Source of the DNA: Idiomarina xiamenensis 10-D-4
GTDB taxonomy: Bacteria; Pseudomonadota; Gammaproteobacteria; Enterobacterales; Alteromonadaceae
DNA: 64,000 nt
Reading direction: 5' to 3'
NCBI RefSeq assembly: GCF_000299895.1
Contig: NZ_AMRG01000009.1
Location: forward strand, 62,001 to 126,000
Part shown: piece after piece, positions 28,492-38,072 of the stretch
How positions within the stretch are numbered: position 1 is the stretch's first letter
Layout of the letters: every line of letters starts with the position of its first letter
The notes under the pieces: generated by a model
Seen by the model: only the letters and a program-made list of their open reading frames with translations
The model's database searches: none
Told to the model about the DNA's origin: nothing
Program-made: the position numbers and the translations under genes

Positions 28492-30765
28492 ATGCTCTCG
28501 TCTTATTTGCGCTTTGCCTTATTGCTGTTAGTGCTGGCGGCACTGTGCGTGTGGCGACTGGCGCCGACGCAGTGGTCTACCAGCCTATTGGATGCCTTGC
28601 CACAAAGCAGCGACGCGTTGCAGCAGCAAGCCACTGCCAGCGATCAACAGCAATTAGCCTTATTATTACGAATACCCAGCAGCGGCGGTGTTTCCCATCA
28701 TCAGTGGCAGGCTCAGGTTCATCAGTGGGTGCAGCAATTGATCGCAGGAAGTCGCTTGCAACTGAGTGGACAGGCCACCCTAAGCGCTTTTAATGACTAT
28801 TATGCGAAGCACGCTGGCGCTTTCATCAGCGCCAGCGACGGCGAACGAGTGGCCGCGCAAAACTGGCAAGCGTTGGCGGATAGAGCGCAGCAGCGGCTAC
28901 TCAGTCCGGCGCCGCTGTTTGCCGATATAGTTCGTCAAGATCCGTTATTGTTAAGCCAGTTTTTTCTTGAGCAACTACCGCAGCCATTTGCCCCTTTCCA
29001 GCGCCAACAAGGGGTGTGGTTCCATGATGATGACCAGCAACGGCAGGCGTTAGTGCTGCTAAACAGTCAAGTTGACGCGTTTTCGCAACAACAAGCGAGC
29101 GCGCAACTGGCGTTGCTTGAGGCCAACATTGCTGAATGGCAGCAAAGATTACCGCAACTCACCGTCAGTCGTAGCGGTTTACTATTCCATGCGGTTGCCG
29201 CTGCCGACCGTGCCAAGTGGGAGATCAGCGTGTATGGCAGTGCCTCACTGGCGCTTGCGTTACTGCTGATGTGGGTGGTGTTCCGTTCCTTGCGACAGTT
29301 GTTAGTGACGCTCGCTATCTTGAGCTGTGCTGCGATGGTTGGCCTGTTGGTTTTAGTGAGCTGTTTCCAACGGCCGCATGTGCTGGCGTTTGTGTTCAGT
29401 ACCACCTTAATCGGTCTATGTATTGATTATGTATTTCACGGTGCCATTGCCTGGGGTCACGGAGCGGAAAGGTTTCGACAGTTACGGCGGCCCTTAACAC
29501 TGAGTGCGATGAGTACCATTATCGGTTTTATCGCGCTGTGGTGGCTACCATTGCCGTTGCTACAGCAAATGGGCGTGTTTATGGCAGCGGGTTTGCTCAG
29601 TGTGTTACTGATCGTACTATTCTGGTTACCGCATGCTATTCCCGCGCGCCAGCCATCGCGGCGTTGGCAACGTTGTTGCGAGCGTTGGCAGCGCTGCTAT
29701 CCGACCCAGCCCGGTGTAGCGCGTTGGCTGGCATGGTGCTGGCCAGCATTAGCTGTGATATCCGTTACCGCGTTGCTGCTGATGAGCAATAGCGAAGACA
29801 ACGTACGCAGTCTTAATCAGTCGCCTCCGGCGTTGCTAAAACAGGAACAACAGGTGCGACAAGCGGTGGCTGGCTTGAATATCAGTCCCAGTGTATTGCT
29901 GGTCAGCGCAGCCAACCTTGAACAAGTGCTAAACAAGGAGCGTATTGTGCGCCAGTTGTTGGTATCGCAGGGGCTAGTGCAGCAATTACAGGGGCTGAGC
30001 GGCTGGTTACCTGTCACAGCGGCTCAGCAATGGGCGCAGCAAATACGCCAGCAAGCACAACAACACGGCGCTATCGCCGATTATTTGGCATGGTTAGGAC
30101 TCAGCGATTATCCTTCGCCGCCGCCGTTAGCCGCTGCTGAACACCCGTTAGCGGCACAATACGTACTTGCAGCACCGACTTCAGCAAGCCGAGTGACGGC
30201 GCGTAGCTTTTTGCTGGGGGTTAGTGATAGTCAGGCCGTTACTGCGGCGCTGCATGAGTTAGACTTGCCCGGTGTCCAGCTATATAGTCCGTTGCAACAA
30301 GCTAGCAAGGCTTTGAGTCATTATCGACAACAGTTGAAGTGGTGGCTTGCGGGCTTGTTAACCATTGCGGCATTGGTGGTTGCTCGCAGCATGGGCTGGC
30401 GCCAAAGCATAAATATTGTCAGTGTAGTAGCGTTAGCAGTGACGCTGGCGCTGTGGGTAAGCCAAGGGCTGCAGCCGTTAAATTTATTTCATGCCATCGG
30501 CGCTATATTGGTTGCCGTACTCGGTTTAGATTACGGTATTTTTTGCAGTCATGGCGCGCGCCATGGGCGTCTGGGATTACAGCAAGCGATGCAGGCTACC
30601 GGCTTATCGGCGTTAACCACCTGTGTCGCTTTTGGTCTGTTAGCCTTCAGCCAAACTCCGGCCATCGCGGCTTTTGGCACCACCGTTTTGGTGGGGGTAT
30701 TGGTTAGCGTGATTTGTACGCCGTCACTCGCATTGCTGATGCAAGGATATCAACAACATGATTAA
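28492..30765 (+). CDS. MMPL/RND-family exporter of the APE cluster
   Basis: 757 residues with the RND plan: an N-terminal membrane helix, a periplasmic domain, five membrane helices (about 250-385), a second periplasmic domain and five further helices (about 610-750). The conserved GLCIDYVFH and LGLDYGIFCSHG segments carry the proton-relay Asp residues. It presumably lifts the finished polyene from the inner membrane for delivery to the outer membrane, together with the LolA-like protein. Confidence 0.85.
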   Translation: MLSSYLRFALLLLVLAALCVWRLAPTQWSTSLLDALPQSSDALQQQATASDQQQLALLLRIPSSGGVSHHQWQAQVHQWVQQLIAGSRLQLSGQATLSAFNDYYAKHAGAFISASDGERVAAQNWQALADRAQQRLLSPAPLFADIVRQDPLLLSQFFLEQLPQPFAPFQRQQGVWFHDDDQQRQALVLLNSQVDAFSQQQASAQLALLEANIAEWQQRLPQLTVSRSGLLFHAVAAADRAKWEISVYGSASLALALLLMWVVFRSLRQLLVTLAILSCAAMVGLLVLVSCFQRPHVLAFVFSTTLIGLCIDYVFHGAIAWGHGAERFRQLRRPLTLSAMSTIIGFIALWWLPLPLLQQMGVFMAAGLLSVLLIVLFWLPHAIPARQPSRRWQRCCERWQRCYPTQPGVARWLAWCWPALAVISVTALLLMSNSEDNVRSLNQSPPALLKQEQQVRQAVAGLNISPSVLLVSAANLEQVLNKERIVRQLLVSQGLVQQLQGLSGWLPVTAAQQWAQQIRQQAQQHGAIADYLAWLGLSDYPSPPPLAAAEHPLAAQYVLAAPTSASRVTARSFLLGVSDSQAVTAALHELDLPGVQLYSPLQQASKALSHYRQQLKWWLAGLLTIAALVVARSMGWRQSINIVSVVALAVTLALWVSQGLQPLNLFHAIGAILVAVLGLDYGIFCSHGARHGRLGLQQAMQATGLSALTTCVAFGLLAFSQTPAIAAFGTTVLVGVLVSVICTPSLALLMQGYQQHD

Positions 30766-31999
30766 GCAACGTCAGTATGACGTCATTATCATCGGCGCCG
30801 GACCCGCTGGCGCTTGTGCAGCAGCACAGTTAGCACGTGCCGGGAAACAGGTGTTAGTGGTTGAGCGGCAGCAGTTTCCGCGCTTTTCTATCGGTGAGAG
30901 CCTGCTACCGCATGCCATGCAGTTTTTAGCGCAAGCCGGCATGTTGGATGCGATTAATGCCGCCGCTGAGCGCTGTGCCTTCCAATTTAAAGATGGTGCG
31001 GCGTTTCATAACGGTGAGCAATATACCACCTTTGATTTTAGCGAAAAAACCAGCGCCGGTCCCAGCCATACGTATCAGGTCAAACGCGAGCAGTTTGATT
31101 TGATCTTGGCCGAACAAGCGCAACAAGCCGGAGCCGAGTTGCATTACCAGCACAGCGTCGAAGCGATAGAGCCACTATCGCAGGGGCATCGATTAGGTAT
31201 TCGCGATAGCGCGCAGCAGTTAATTCAGGTCGATGCTCGTTTTGTCTTGGACGCGAGTGGTTTTGGTCGGGTATTGCCCAAGTTACTTGACTTGGAAGCG
31301 CCTTCAGAATTTCCGGTGCGTAAAGCGATTTTCTGCCATGTGCGTTGCGAGCAAATGGCGGCACCTTTTAATCGCAATAAAATTGTCATTGCCGTACATC
31401 CGCAGCAGCGTGACATGTGGTTTTGGTTGATCCCGTTTGCCGATGGCACCGCGAGTTTGGGCGTGGTGGGCGAACCGCGATTTAGCGACGATTATGCTGA
31501 TGCCGCCGATGCACTTTGGCAATTGGTTTCGGAACAACCGTATTTGCGCGATTTTGTTGCGCGCGAGCAGGTGATTCGCGCCGAACAAAGCCTGACCGGT
31601 TACTCGGCAAACGTAAAACAACTGGCTGGCGATGGCTACGCATTGCTGGGCAACGCCGGTGAGTTTTTGGACCCGGTGTTTTCGTCTGGGGTCACCATTG
31701 CCTTGCGCTCAGCTTGTCAGGCCGTGCCACTGGTGTTACGTGAGTTGGCTGGCGAAAGTGTCGATTGGCAGCAACAATACAGCGTGCCGCTGCGGCGTGG
31801 TATCGAGACCTTTAGGCACTTTGTTGAGGGCTGGTATGACGGGCGCTTTCAAGACGTGGTGTTTTATGAGCCGCAGCAAGCGCGAATCAAAGCCATGATT
31901 TGTTCAATCTTGGCGGGTTATGCATGGGATGAGAACAATCCTTATACGCAGGATAGCGGACGCCGATTAACCGTGTTGAGTGAACTATGTCAATCATGA
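30758..31999 (+). CDS. FAD-dependent oxidoreductase with flavin-halogenase motifs
   Basis: The N-terminus has the Rossmann signature GAGPAGACAAAQLARAG and FSIGESLLP, as in tryptophan-halogenase-like flavoproteins. It also has WFWLIP (about 225), which fits the WxWxIP halogenase signature, and FLDPVFSSG (about 303), which fits the Fx.Px.SxG halogenase motif. Xanthomonadins, related aryl polyenes, are brominated. It could therefore halogenate the aryl ring, or be a non-halogenating relative; both readings stand. It overlaps the exporter gene by 8 bases. 413 residues. Confidence 0.72.
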   Translation: MIKQRQYDVIIIGAGPAGACAAAQLARAGKQVLVVERQQFPRFSIGESLLPHAMQFLAQAGMLDAINAAAERCAFQFKDGAAFHNGEQYTTFDFSEKTSAGPSHTYQVKREQFDLILAEQAQQAGAELHYQHSVEAIEPLSQGHRLGIRDSAQQLIQVDARFVLDASGFGRVLPKLLDLEAPSEFPVRKAIFCHVRCEQMAAPFNRNKIVIAVHPQQRDMWFWLIPFADGTASLGVVGEPRFSDDYADAADALWQLVSEQPYLRDFVAREQVIRAEQSLTGYSANVKQLAGDGYALLGNAGEFLDPVFSSGVTIALRSACQAVPLVLRELAGESVDWQQQYSVPLRRGIETFRHFVEGWYDGRFQDVVFYEPQQARIKAMICSILAGYAWDENNPYTQDSGRRLTVLSELCQS

Positions 32000-32592
32000 T
32001 CCTTATGCAGCGTCGGTGTTTGCTGCTGTTGTTAGCGCTGCTGTTAGTTGGTTGTCAAAGTTTGCCGGGTGGTGATAGCGCACAAGCTTATGGTAGCTCT
32101 GGTTATTTGCAGTTACAGCCGGGTTGGCCACAGCCGCCATTGCAACTATGGCAGCAAGCGCAGATTCGCTGGCAAGATCAGCAACAAACGAAACAGCAAC
32201 AATTTATGATCAGTGCCTTGCTAACCGCCGAGCGAGTGACACTCGTCGGCTTGTCGCCGCTGGGGCAAGAATTATGGCGTATACGTTATGATGCTCAGGG
32301 GCTATCGGTGAGCAGTGATATCCAGGCGATGTCGCCCCAATTAGCACGACAAATCGTTGCCGATATGCAGTTGGCGTTATGGCCAGAGACGACTTTGCAA
32401 GAGCGCCTACAGGGCGATTTACGTTTAACCGTGGAGCCTGATGGCAGGCAGCTATGGCAGCAACAGCAATTGTTATTGGATATTGCTATGCCATCGGCGC
32501 AGCAAATCACCATTGAAAACTATCAACATGGCTATCGTTTAGCGTTAACGCTGCTTGATAGGCAGCAATTGGAGCCGGGAGTATTGGACTGA
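31996..32592 (+). CDS. DUF3261 lipoprotein of the APE cluster
   Basis: A lipoprotein signal with lipobox LLVGC (Cys about 20) leads a Gln-rich beta domain. Lipoproteins of this family are typical APE cluster members, thought to act at the outer membrane in a LolB-like way with the LolA-like carrier; that role is inferred. I choose the ATG at 31996, whose ATGA overlaps the previous stop; an ATG three codons earlier is possible. Confidence 0.72.
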   Translation: MILMQRRCLLLLLALLLVGCQSLPGGDSAQAYGSSGYLQLQPGWPQPPLQLWQQAQIRWQDQQQTKQQQFMISALLTAERVTLVGLSPLGQELWRIRYDAQGLSVSSDIQAMSPQLARQIVADMQLALWPETTLQERLQGDLRLTVEPDGRQLWQQQQLLLDIAMPSAQQITIENYQHGYRLALTLLDRQQLEPGVLD

Positions 32593-32594
32593 GC

Positions 32595-33782
32595 ATGGCA
32601 AATATTTTATCGGCACTGGGTATTGTTTGTGCGCTAGGCAATGATCAACAAAGTGTTTGGCAAGCGGCAATAAAAGGTCAGCAAGGCGGCTTGAAGCACG
32701 CCTCTGGGCGTTTGGTGTCGGGTCGTGAGACCTATATTGGCGAACTCGATATTAACCAACTTGCTAGCGTCGAGCATCTTGCCGTGCATTATCAGACGCG
32801 CAATAACCGGCTCGCGCTAAGCGCTTACCAACAACTCGCCGCCGAGGTCGAAAAGTTACGTGACCAGTATCGTCCAGAGCGTATTGCGGTGGTTATTGGC
32901 ACCAGTACTTCGGGTATTGCCGCGGGCGAAGCGGCACAACGTGTTTATCAACAGCAACAACGGTTTCCAGACGATTACCATTACCAAATGCAGGAAATGT
33001 CGTCGGCTGCCTACTGTATTGCCGAACATGCTGGCTTGCGGGGGCCGATTTATGCCATTTCGACCGCCTGTTCATCAAGCGCTAAAGCCATGATCAGCGC
33101 GGCGGCGTTACTTGACGCCGACTTAGCCGATGCGGTGGTGGTCGGCGGTGTCGATTCGATTTGCGAGATGACATTAAACGGTTTTGATGCGTTAGAATCG
33201 CTGTCGAGCAGTCGCTGTAATCCGTTTAGTCGGCATCGTGACGGCATTAACATTGGCGAAGCGGCGGCGTTATTTATCATGCAACGTGGCCAGCAGGGTA
33301 TCGCCTTGGCCGGTTATGGTGCATCGTCGGACGCTCATCATATGTCGGCACCGGATCCGCAAGGGCAAGGCGCCATCAGTGCTATTCAGGCTGCTTGTCG
33401 GCAGGCCGGTTTAGCTGCCAAACAATTGGATTACATTAATTTGCATGGCACCGCGACCCTGCTGAACGATCAGATGGAGTCGCATGTACTGCAACAATTG
33501 GATGCCGCGCAGGTGCCAGCGAGCGCCAGCAAAGCGTTGACCGGTCACACCTTAGGCGCCGCAGGTGCATTAGAAGCAGCGCTGTGTTGGCTAACCTTAT
33601 CGCCGCTAAATGCGTCGCAGGAACTGATCCCGCATATCTACGATGGTGACTATGATCCTGAATTGGCGCCTATTGCGCTAGTTAAGCGCGGACAACGAGC
33701 ACAGCAATTGCGTTACTGTCTGTCAAATTCGTTTGCTTTTGGTGGTAGTAACACGGCTTTACTGCTGCAGCGATTGCAATAA
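32595..33782 (+). CDS. Aryl polyene beta-ketoacyl-ACP synthase (partner of the chain-length factor)
   Basis: A complete FabF-type ketosynthase of 395 residues. The Cys-His-His triad is visible: Cys in ISTACSSSAKAM (about 160), His in NLHGTATLLND (about 282) and His in LTGHTLGAAG (about 316). In APE systems one ketosynthase of this type works as a heterodimer with the chain-length factor encoded at the start of the operon. The gap to the lipoprotein gene is 2 bases. Confidence 0.88.
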   Translation: MANILSALGIVCALGNDQQSVWQAAIKGQQGGLKHASGRLVSGRETYIGELDINQLASVEHLAVHYQTRNNRLALSAYQQLAAEVEKLRDQYRPERIAVVIGTSTSGIAAGEAAQRVYQQQQRFPDDYHYQMQEMSSAAYCIAEHAGLRGPIYAISTACSSSAKAMISAAALLDADLADAVVVGGVDSICEMTLNGFDALESLSSSRCNPFSRHRDGINIGEAAALFIMQRGQQGIALAGYGASSDAHHMSAPDPQGQGAISAIQAACRQAGLAAKQLDYINLHGTATLLNDQMESHVLQQLDAAQVPASASKALTGHTLGAAGALEAALCWLTLSPLNASQELIPHIYDGDYDPELAPIALVKRGQRAQQLRYCLSNSFAFGGSNTALLLQRLQ

Positions 33783-33809
33783 TGTTGCAGTCATTGGGAT
33801 AATAGCGCC

Positions 33810-34295
33810 ATGCAGACTATCAACAATAATCATCTCGAGCTTAACTTAATCGACATTAAGCAGTTGGTTCCACATCGTGAGCCGATGCTATTAGTCGATC
33901 GTTTGTGCCAGTTTGATGAGCTCAGCGCGCAATGTGAGCATATCATTCGTGCCGATGAGATTTTCTTCGATGCTCAGCAGCAGGCTGTGCCCAGTTATAT
34001 TGGTATTGAGTATATGGCGCAAACCATTGCCGCCTACGCCGGTATGTTGGCGCGGCAGCGTGACGAAGCAGTAAAAGCCGGATTTTTGTTAGGCAGTCGC
34101 CGTATCACTTGTCATGTTAGCGAGTTTGCCTTAGGCCAACGGCTGCTGATCAACGTCACCGAGTTGCACCGTGAAGCGTCCGGTTTGAGTGTATTTCAAT
34201 GCCAGATTGAGACTGATCAGCAATGTTTAGTCGAGGCCAACGTCAACGTGTTTCAGCCGCCCAATTTTGAGCAGTATTTACGAGGTAGTTTATGA
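33810..34295 (+). CDS. ApeP-type 3-hydroxyacyl-ACP dehydratase (APE, second of two)
   Basis: 161 residues of hotdog fold beginning LVPHREPMLLVDRL, a signature of the ApeP dehydratase family, with AQTIAAYAGM following. It probably forms a heterodimer with the dehydratase at 23830-24207 to make each double bond. The next gene overlaps by 4 bases. Confidence 0.82.
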   Translation: MQTINNNHLELNLIDIKQLVPHREPMLLVDRLCQFDELSAQCEHIIRADEIFFDAQQQAVPSYIGIEYMAQTIAAYAGMLARQRDEAVKAGFLLGSRRITCHVSEFALGQRLLINVTELHREASGLSVFQCQIETDQQCLVEANVNVFQPPNFEQYLRGSL

Positions 34296-35017
34296 GTAAG
34301 CGGGTGTTAGTCACCGGTTCCAGCAAGGGTATTGGTAAAGCCATAGCATTGGCGTTGGCTGACGCTGGCTACGCCATTACTGTGCACTGTCGTAACGATG
34401 TCAACGCTGCAGAAGCGGTGGTGGCAGCGATTCAGAACAAAGGTGTAGCGGCGAATTTATTGCGCTTTGACGTCAGTGGTCGCAATGCCAGTCGAGCGGC
34501 GCTAGAAGCTGATATTGCAGCTAATGGTGCCTACTATGGCGTGGTGTGTAATGCCGGTATTACTCGCGATGGCGCTTTTCCGGCATTGACCGATGACGAC
34601 TGGGACGGTGTTATTCACACCAACCTAGATGGCTTTTATAACGTCTTACATCCGACCGTGATGCCGATGATTCAACAACGCTGTGGTGGCCGCATTGTGA
34701 CGTTGGCGTCAGTTTCAGGAATTACCGGTAATCGTGGTCAAGTGAATTATAGCGCCTCAAAAGCCGGTATTATCGGCGCCACTAAAGCGCTAGCGGTAGA
34801 ATTAGCGAAGCGCAAAATCACGGTTAACTGCGTCGCTCCGGGCTTAATTGATACCGATATGACCGATGAATTGGTACTACCCGAACTACTGAAGATGATC
34901 CCCATGCAGCGTGCTGGCACACCACAAGAAGTGGCGAGTATGGTGGCGTATTTATTTAATGACGCAGCCGCGTATATCACTCGGCAAGTGTTTTCTGTCA
35001 ACGGTGGGCTAGCCTGA
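34292..35017 (+). CDS. 3-oxoacyl-ACP reductase (FabG-like) of the APE cluster
   Basis: A short-chain dehydrogenase/reductase of 241 residues with the NADPH site TGSSKGIG (about 7-14), NAG (about 88), the catalytic Ser of LASVSG and the YSASK tetrad segment (about 151). It reduces the ketoacyl intermediate in each polyene elongation cycle. The ATGA start and TGATG stop overlaps tie it to both neighbours. Confidence 0.9.
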   Translation: MSKRVLVTGSSKGIGKAIALALADAGYAITVHCRNDVNAAEAVVAAIQNKGVAANLLRFDVSGRNASRAALEADIAANGAYYGVVCNAGITRDGAFPALTDDDWDGVIHTNLDGFYNVLHPTVMPMIQQRCGGRIVTLASVSGITGNRGQVNYSASKAGIIGATKALAVELAKRKITVNCVAPGLIDTDMTDELVLPELLKMIPMQRAGTPQEVASMVAYLFNDAAAYITRQVFSVNGGLA

Positions 35018-36243
35018 TGCGTCGTGTGGTGGTAACCGGTATGGGCGTGGTATCGGCGTTTGGCGATAATTGGCAGCAGTTTAAGCAGCGCTTGCAAGCG
35101 CGCGAAAACGCGGTGCAAGTGATGCCCGATTGGCAACGTTTTGACGGCTTAAATACGCAACTGGCGGCGCCCATCAACGATTTTGTCCGGCCCTCGCATT
35201 ACAGCCGCAAAGCGGTACGCTCAATGGGACGTGAGAGCATTATGTCGACTTGGGCCACCGAAATGGCGTTACGTGATGCTGGTTTATTCGACGACCCGGC
35301 TATTAGTGATGGTCGTTGTGGCATTGCCTATGGCTCGTCAACCGGCAGCACCGCGCAAATGGTGAGCTTTGGTCGGATGCTGGAAAGCGGCGATATGTCG
35401 GGTATTACCGCGACCAGTTATATTCAAAGTATGGGCCACACGATCCCGGTTAACGTGGGCGTGTTCTTTGGTGTTAAAGGGCGTGTATACACCACCAGTT
35501 CCGCTTGTACTTCGGCGTCGCAAGGCATCGGTTATGCCTACGAAGCGATTAAGTTTGGTAAGCAAACGCTGATGATTGCCGGCGGTGCCGAGTCGTTATG
35601 CCCATCCGAGGCGGTGGTTTTCGATACCCTATACGCGACCAGTACCCGCAACGATTCGCCGCAGGCGACGCCGCGACCGTTTGATCGCGATCGCGACGGC
35701 TTGGTCATTGGCGAGGGTGCTGGCACCCTGATTTTGGAAGAATTATCTCACGCACAGGCTCGTGGGGCGACGATTTACGCTGAAGTGGTGGGGTTTGCCT
35801 CTAATTCTGACGGTGCGCATGTGACTCAACCAACCGCGGAAACCATGCAGCAGGCGATGCAATTGGCGTTGCAAGATGCTGAATTAACGCCGCAACAGGT
35901 TGGTTATGTTAATGCCCACGGTACCGCCACCGACCGAGGTGACATTGCCGAATCGCAGGCGACAGCGGCGGTGTTTGGTGGGCAGCAAACAATTAGCTCG
36001 TTAAAAAGCTATCTCGGTCATACACTGGGTGCCTGCGGTGCTATTGAGGCGTGGGCAAGTATTCATATGATGACGGATGATTGGTTTTGTCCCACCCTCA
36101 ACTTAGATAATCCCGATCCAGAATGTGCGCAGTTGGACTATATCCAGGGGCAGGGCAGACAGTTATCGACAGAGTACGTGATGAGCAATAACTTTGCCTT
36201 TGGCGGCATAAATACGTCATTGATTTTTAAGCGCTGGCGTTAA
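35017..36243 (+). CDS. Second aryl polyene beta-ketoacyl-ACP synthase
   Basis: A 408-residue ketosynthase with Cys in TTSSACTSASQG (about 167), His in NAHGTATDRGD (about 307) and His in LGHTLGACG (about 340). It is the last gene of the operon and ends 22 bases before the converging regulator gene. Known APE systems have one ketosynthase outside the chain-length-factor pair, thought to act on the first extension or as an alternative. Confidence 0.88.
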   Translation: MRRVVVTGMGVVSAFGDNWQQFKQRLQARENAVQVMPDWQRFDGLNTQLAAPINDFVRPSHYSRKAVRSMGRESIMSTWATEMALRDAGLFDDPAISDGRCGIAYGSSTGSTAQMVSFGRMLESGDMSGITATSYIQSMGHTIPVNVGVFFGVKGRVYTTSSACTSASQGIGYAYEAIKFGKQTLMIAGGAESLCPSEAVVFDTLYATSTRNDSPQATPRPFDRDRDGLVIGEGAGTLILEELSHAQARGATIYAEVVGFASNSDGAHVTQPTAETMQQAMQLALQDAELTPQQVGYVNAHGTATDRGDIAESQATAAVFGGQQTISSLKSYLGHTLGACGAIEAWASIHMMTDDWFCPTLNLDNPDPECAQLDYIQGQGRQLSTEYVMSNNFAFGGINTSLIFKRWR

Positions 36244-36265
36244 GCGCTTATTTGCAATTTTTTCG

Positions 36266-37219
36266 CTAATCGCCGCAGGCGCGCAACAACTCGTTAGCGC
36301 GCTGGCGCAGCGTTTGTTTAAGTGCGTTTGGCGTGAGCACGGTAAAAGCGAACGGCAAGCGCGCCAACCACCAAGCAAACCACTGCAAGCAATCGACCTT
36401 AGTGTTGAGTAATAGCGCATCATGCTGCTGCTCGATAGTACATTGACTATGCTGACTCAGGACCTTGCTGGCCGTTGCCAAATCGGTGTGTAGTAGCAGG
36501 CTCACCGCAGTATTACCGGGCATTGCGGTTAAGCTTTGCCGAAAATGCTCCGCGGCATGGTAGTCGGGCGGGCGCGCGAACTCGGTGTTAAGTGTCTGTA
36601 GCTGTGTTAGGCGATCAAGCCGGAAAGTTCGTAAAGCACCTCGCAAGCGGCAAAAGCCACCGACGTACCAATAACCACGTTGAAAAAACATACCGTACGG
36701 GTCGAACTCACGAGAGACTGCGGCTTGTTGCTCGGCTTGATAGGTCATGCGCACTCGCCGCTGTTGTTGAATGGCTTCCATCATGGGTAACAACACGTCT
36801 GCTGCGGGCGCAGTCATGGCCTCGCTGGCCATCACTTCAATGCGACTAGAAACCGTTTGTAGCCGTTGCTTAACGGGCGCTGGCATGACCCGTTCTAACT
36901 TAGCTTGCACGCTATGAATTGCGGCCGACTCACCGGTCAGGCGTAAACTCTTAGTGGCTATCAAGCCGAGCGCCAACGCCAATGTTTCTTCGGCGGTAAA
37001 CATCATCGGTGGTAGCTTAAAGCCAGCGACCAGTTTATAACCGCCGTAGCGACCTTGTTCGGTCATGATCGGTATGCCTAATTCTTCAAGCTGGCTGACG
37101 TAGCGTCTAACCGTGCGCCTATCCACAGCCAACTGCTGGGCGATAGCATTACCGCTAAGCTGATCATGAGATTGCAGCAGTTCGAGTAGGGTGAGTAGCC
37201 GGGTGGTCGGTTTGCTCAT
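36266..37219 (-). CDS. YafY-family WYL transcriptional regulator
   Basis: An N-terminal winged-helix domain of HTH_11 type (about 1-60; LLELLQSHDQLSGNAIAQQLAVDRRTVRRYV) is followed by a WYL domain (about 140-215; RVRMTYQ, DPYGMFFQRGYWYVGGFCR) and a WCX-like C-terminal part. Such regulators bind a ligand through the WYL domain. It is divergent from the GST gene with a gap of about 100 bases, which makes that gene a likely target. Confidence 0.88.
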   Translation of the reverse strand: MSKPTTRLLTLLELLQSHDQLSGNAIAQQLAVDRRTVRRYVSQLEELGIPIMTEQGRYGGYKLVAGFKLPPMMFTAEETLALALGLIATKSLRLTGESAAIHSVQAKLERVMPAPVKQRLQTVSSRIEVMASEAMTAPAADVLLPMMEAIQQQRRVRMTYQAEQQAAVSREFDPYGMFFQRGYWYVGGFCRLRGALRTFRLDRLTQLQTLNTEFARPPDYHAAEHFRQSLTAMPGNTAVSLLLHTDLATASKVLSQHSQCTIEQQHDALLLNTKVDCLQWFAWWLARLPFAFTVLTPNALKQTLRQRANELLRACGD

Positions 37220-37324
37220 GTCGCCGTGTCATAAAAAAATAAAATGTATTTAGGACGCATTATGCCCTATATAGGTTTTATCGTCAGCAGGGTCATCGAC
37301 AGCAACAATAACAAGGAGATTATC

Positions 37325-37957
37325 ATGCAAACTTTCCCATTAACGTTTTATACCAACCCCGAGTCGCGTGGCTGTATTGTACGACGCATGCTAGAAGAAT
37401 TAGCCGTGCCTTACGAGACGGTGGCACTGGATTACGCAGGACAGATGAAGACGGCCGAGTACTTAGCCATCAATCCACTGGGCAAAGTTCCAGCCATCAC
37501 TCACGGTAAGTTGGTGGTCACCGAAACGGCGGCAATTTGTGCGTATCTTGCCGACGCTTTCATCGACAAGCGCTTAGCGCCGGCGCTAAGTAGTGCGCAG
37601 CGCGGTATTTACTATCGTTGGTTATTTTTTGCGGCGGGGCCACTAGAAATGGTCACCACAGCTAAAGCTTGTGGCTGGAATCTGAATGAAAACCCGCAAA
37701 TGGTCGGTTCGGGTAGTTATGAAGATACGGTTGATGCACTCGAGCAAGCGTTGGCAGATGGGCCTTATATCTGCGGTGAGCAGTTTACTGCTGCCGATGT
37801 TTATGTGGGCAGCCATGTCAGCTGGGGTATACAATTTAAAACGCTACCAGAACGGTCGATTTTTAAAGATTATGCTGACCGCCTAGCAAAACGCCCTGCA
37901 TTTCAACGAGCGGATCAGCTTGATGCAGAGCTTAAAGCGAAAATGGCCGCTAAGTAG
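37325..37957 (+). CDS. Glutathione S-transferase family protein
   Basis: 210 residues: a thioredoxin-like N-terminal domain (LTFYTNPESRGCIVRRMLEEL, NPLGKVPAI with the cis-Pro, VTETAAICAYLAD with the Glu/Thr glutathione site) and a helical C-terminal domain with the FTAADVYVG capping motif. The start at 37325 has AAGGAG 7-8 bases upstream; the earlier in-frame ATG at 37244 lacks one and lies in the promoter region. The role is probably detoxification. Confidence 0.87.
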   Translation: MQTFPLTFYTNPESRGCIVRRMLEELAVPYETVALDYAGQMKTAEYLAINPLGKVPAITHGKLVVTETAAICAYLADAFIDKRLAPALSSAQRGIYYRWLFFAAGPLEMVTTAKACGWNLNENPQMVGSGSYEDTVDALEQALADGPYICGEQFTAADVYVGSHVSWGIQFKTLPERSIFKDYADRLAKRPAFQRADQLDAELKAKMAAK

Positions 37958-38002
37958 TCGCTGTTAGCAATTAACCACTTGAATCTACGACTGATGTATT
38001 TA

Positions 38003-38033
38003 AAAACGGTTGAGCCGAAAGCTCAGCCGTTTT
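38003..38033 (+). terminator. Rho-independent terminator after the GST gene
   Basis: AAAACGGTTGAGC pairs with GCTCAGCCGTTTT (one G-T wobble) around CGAAA, with a short T-run. Confidence 0.7.
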
Positions 38034-38072
38034 ACTTTATAAGCGTTTGCCATACCTTCAAGGACAATCAAG

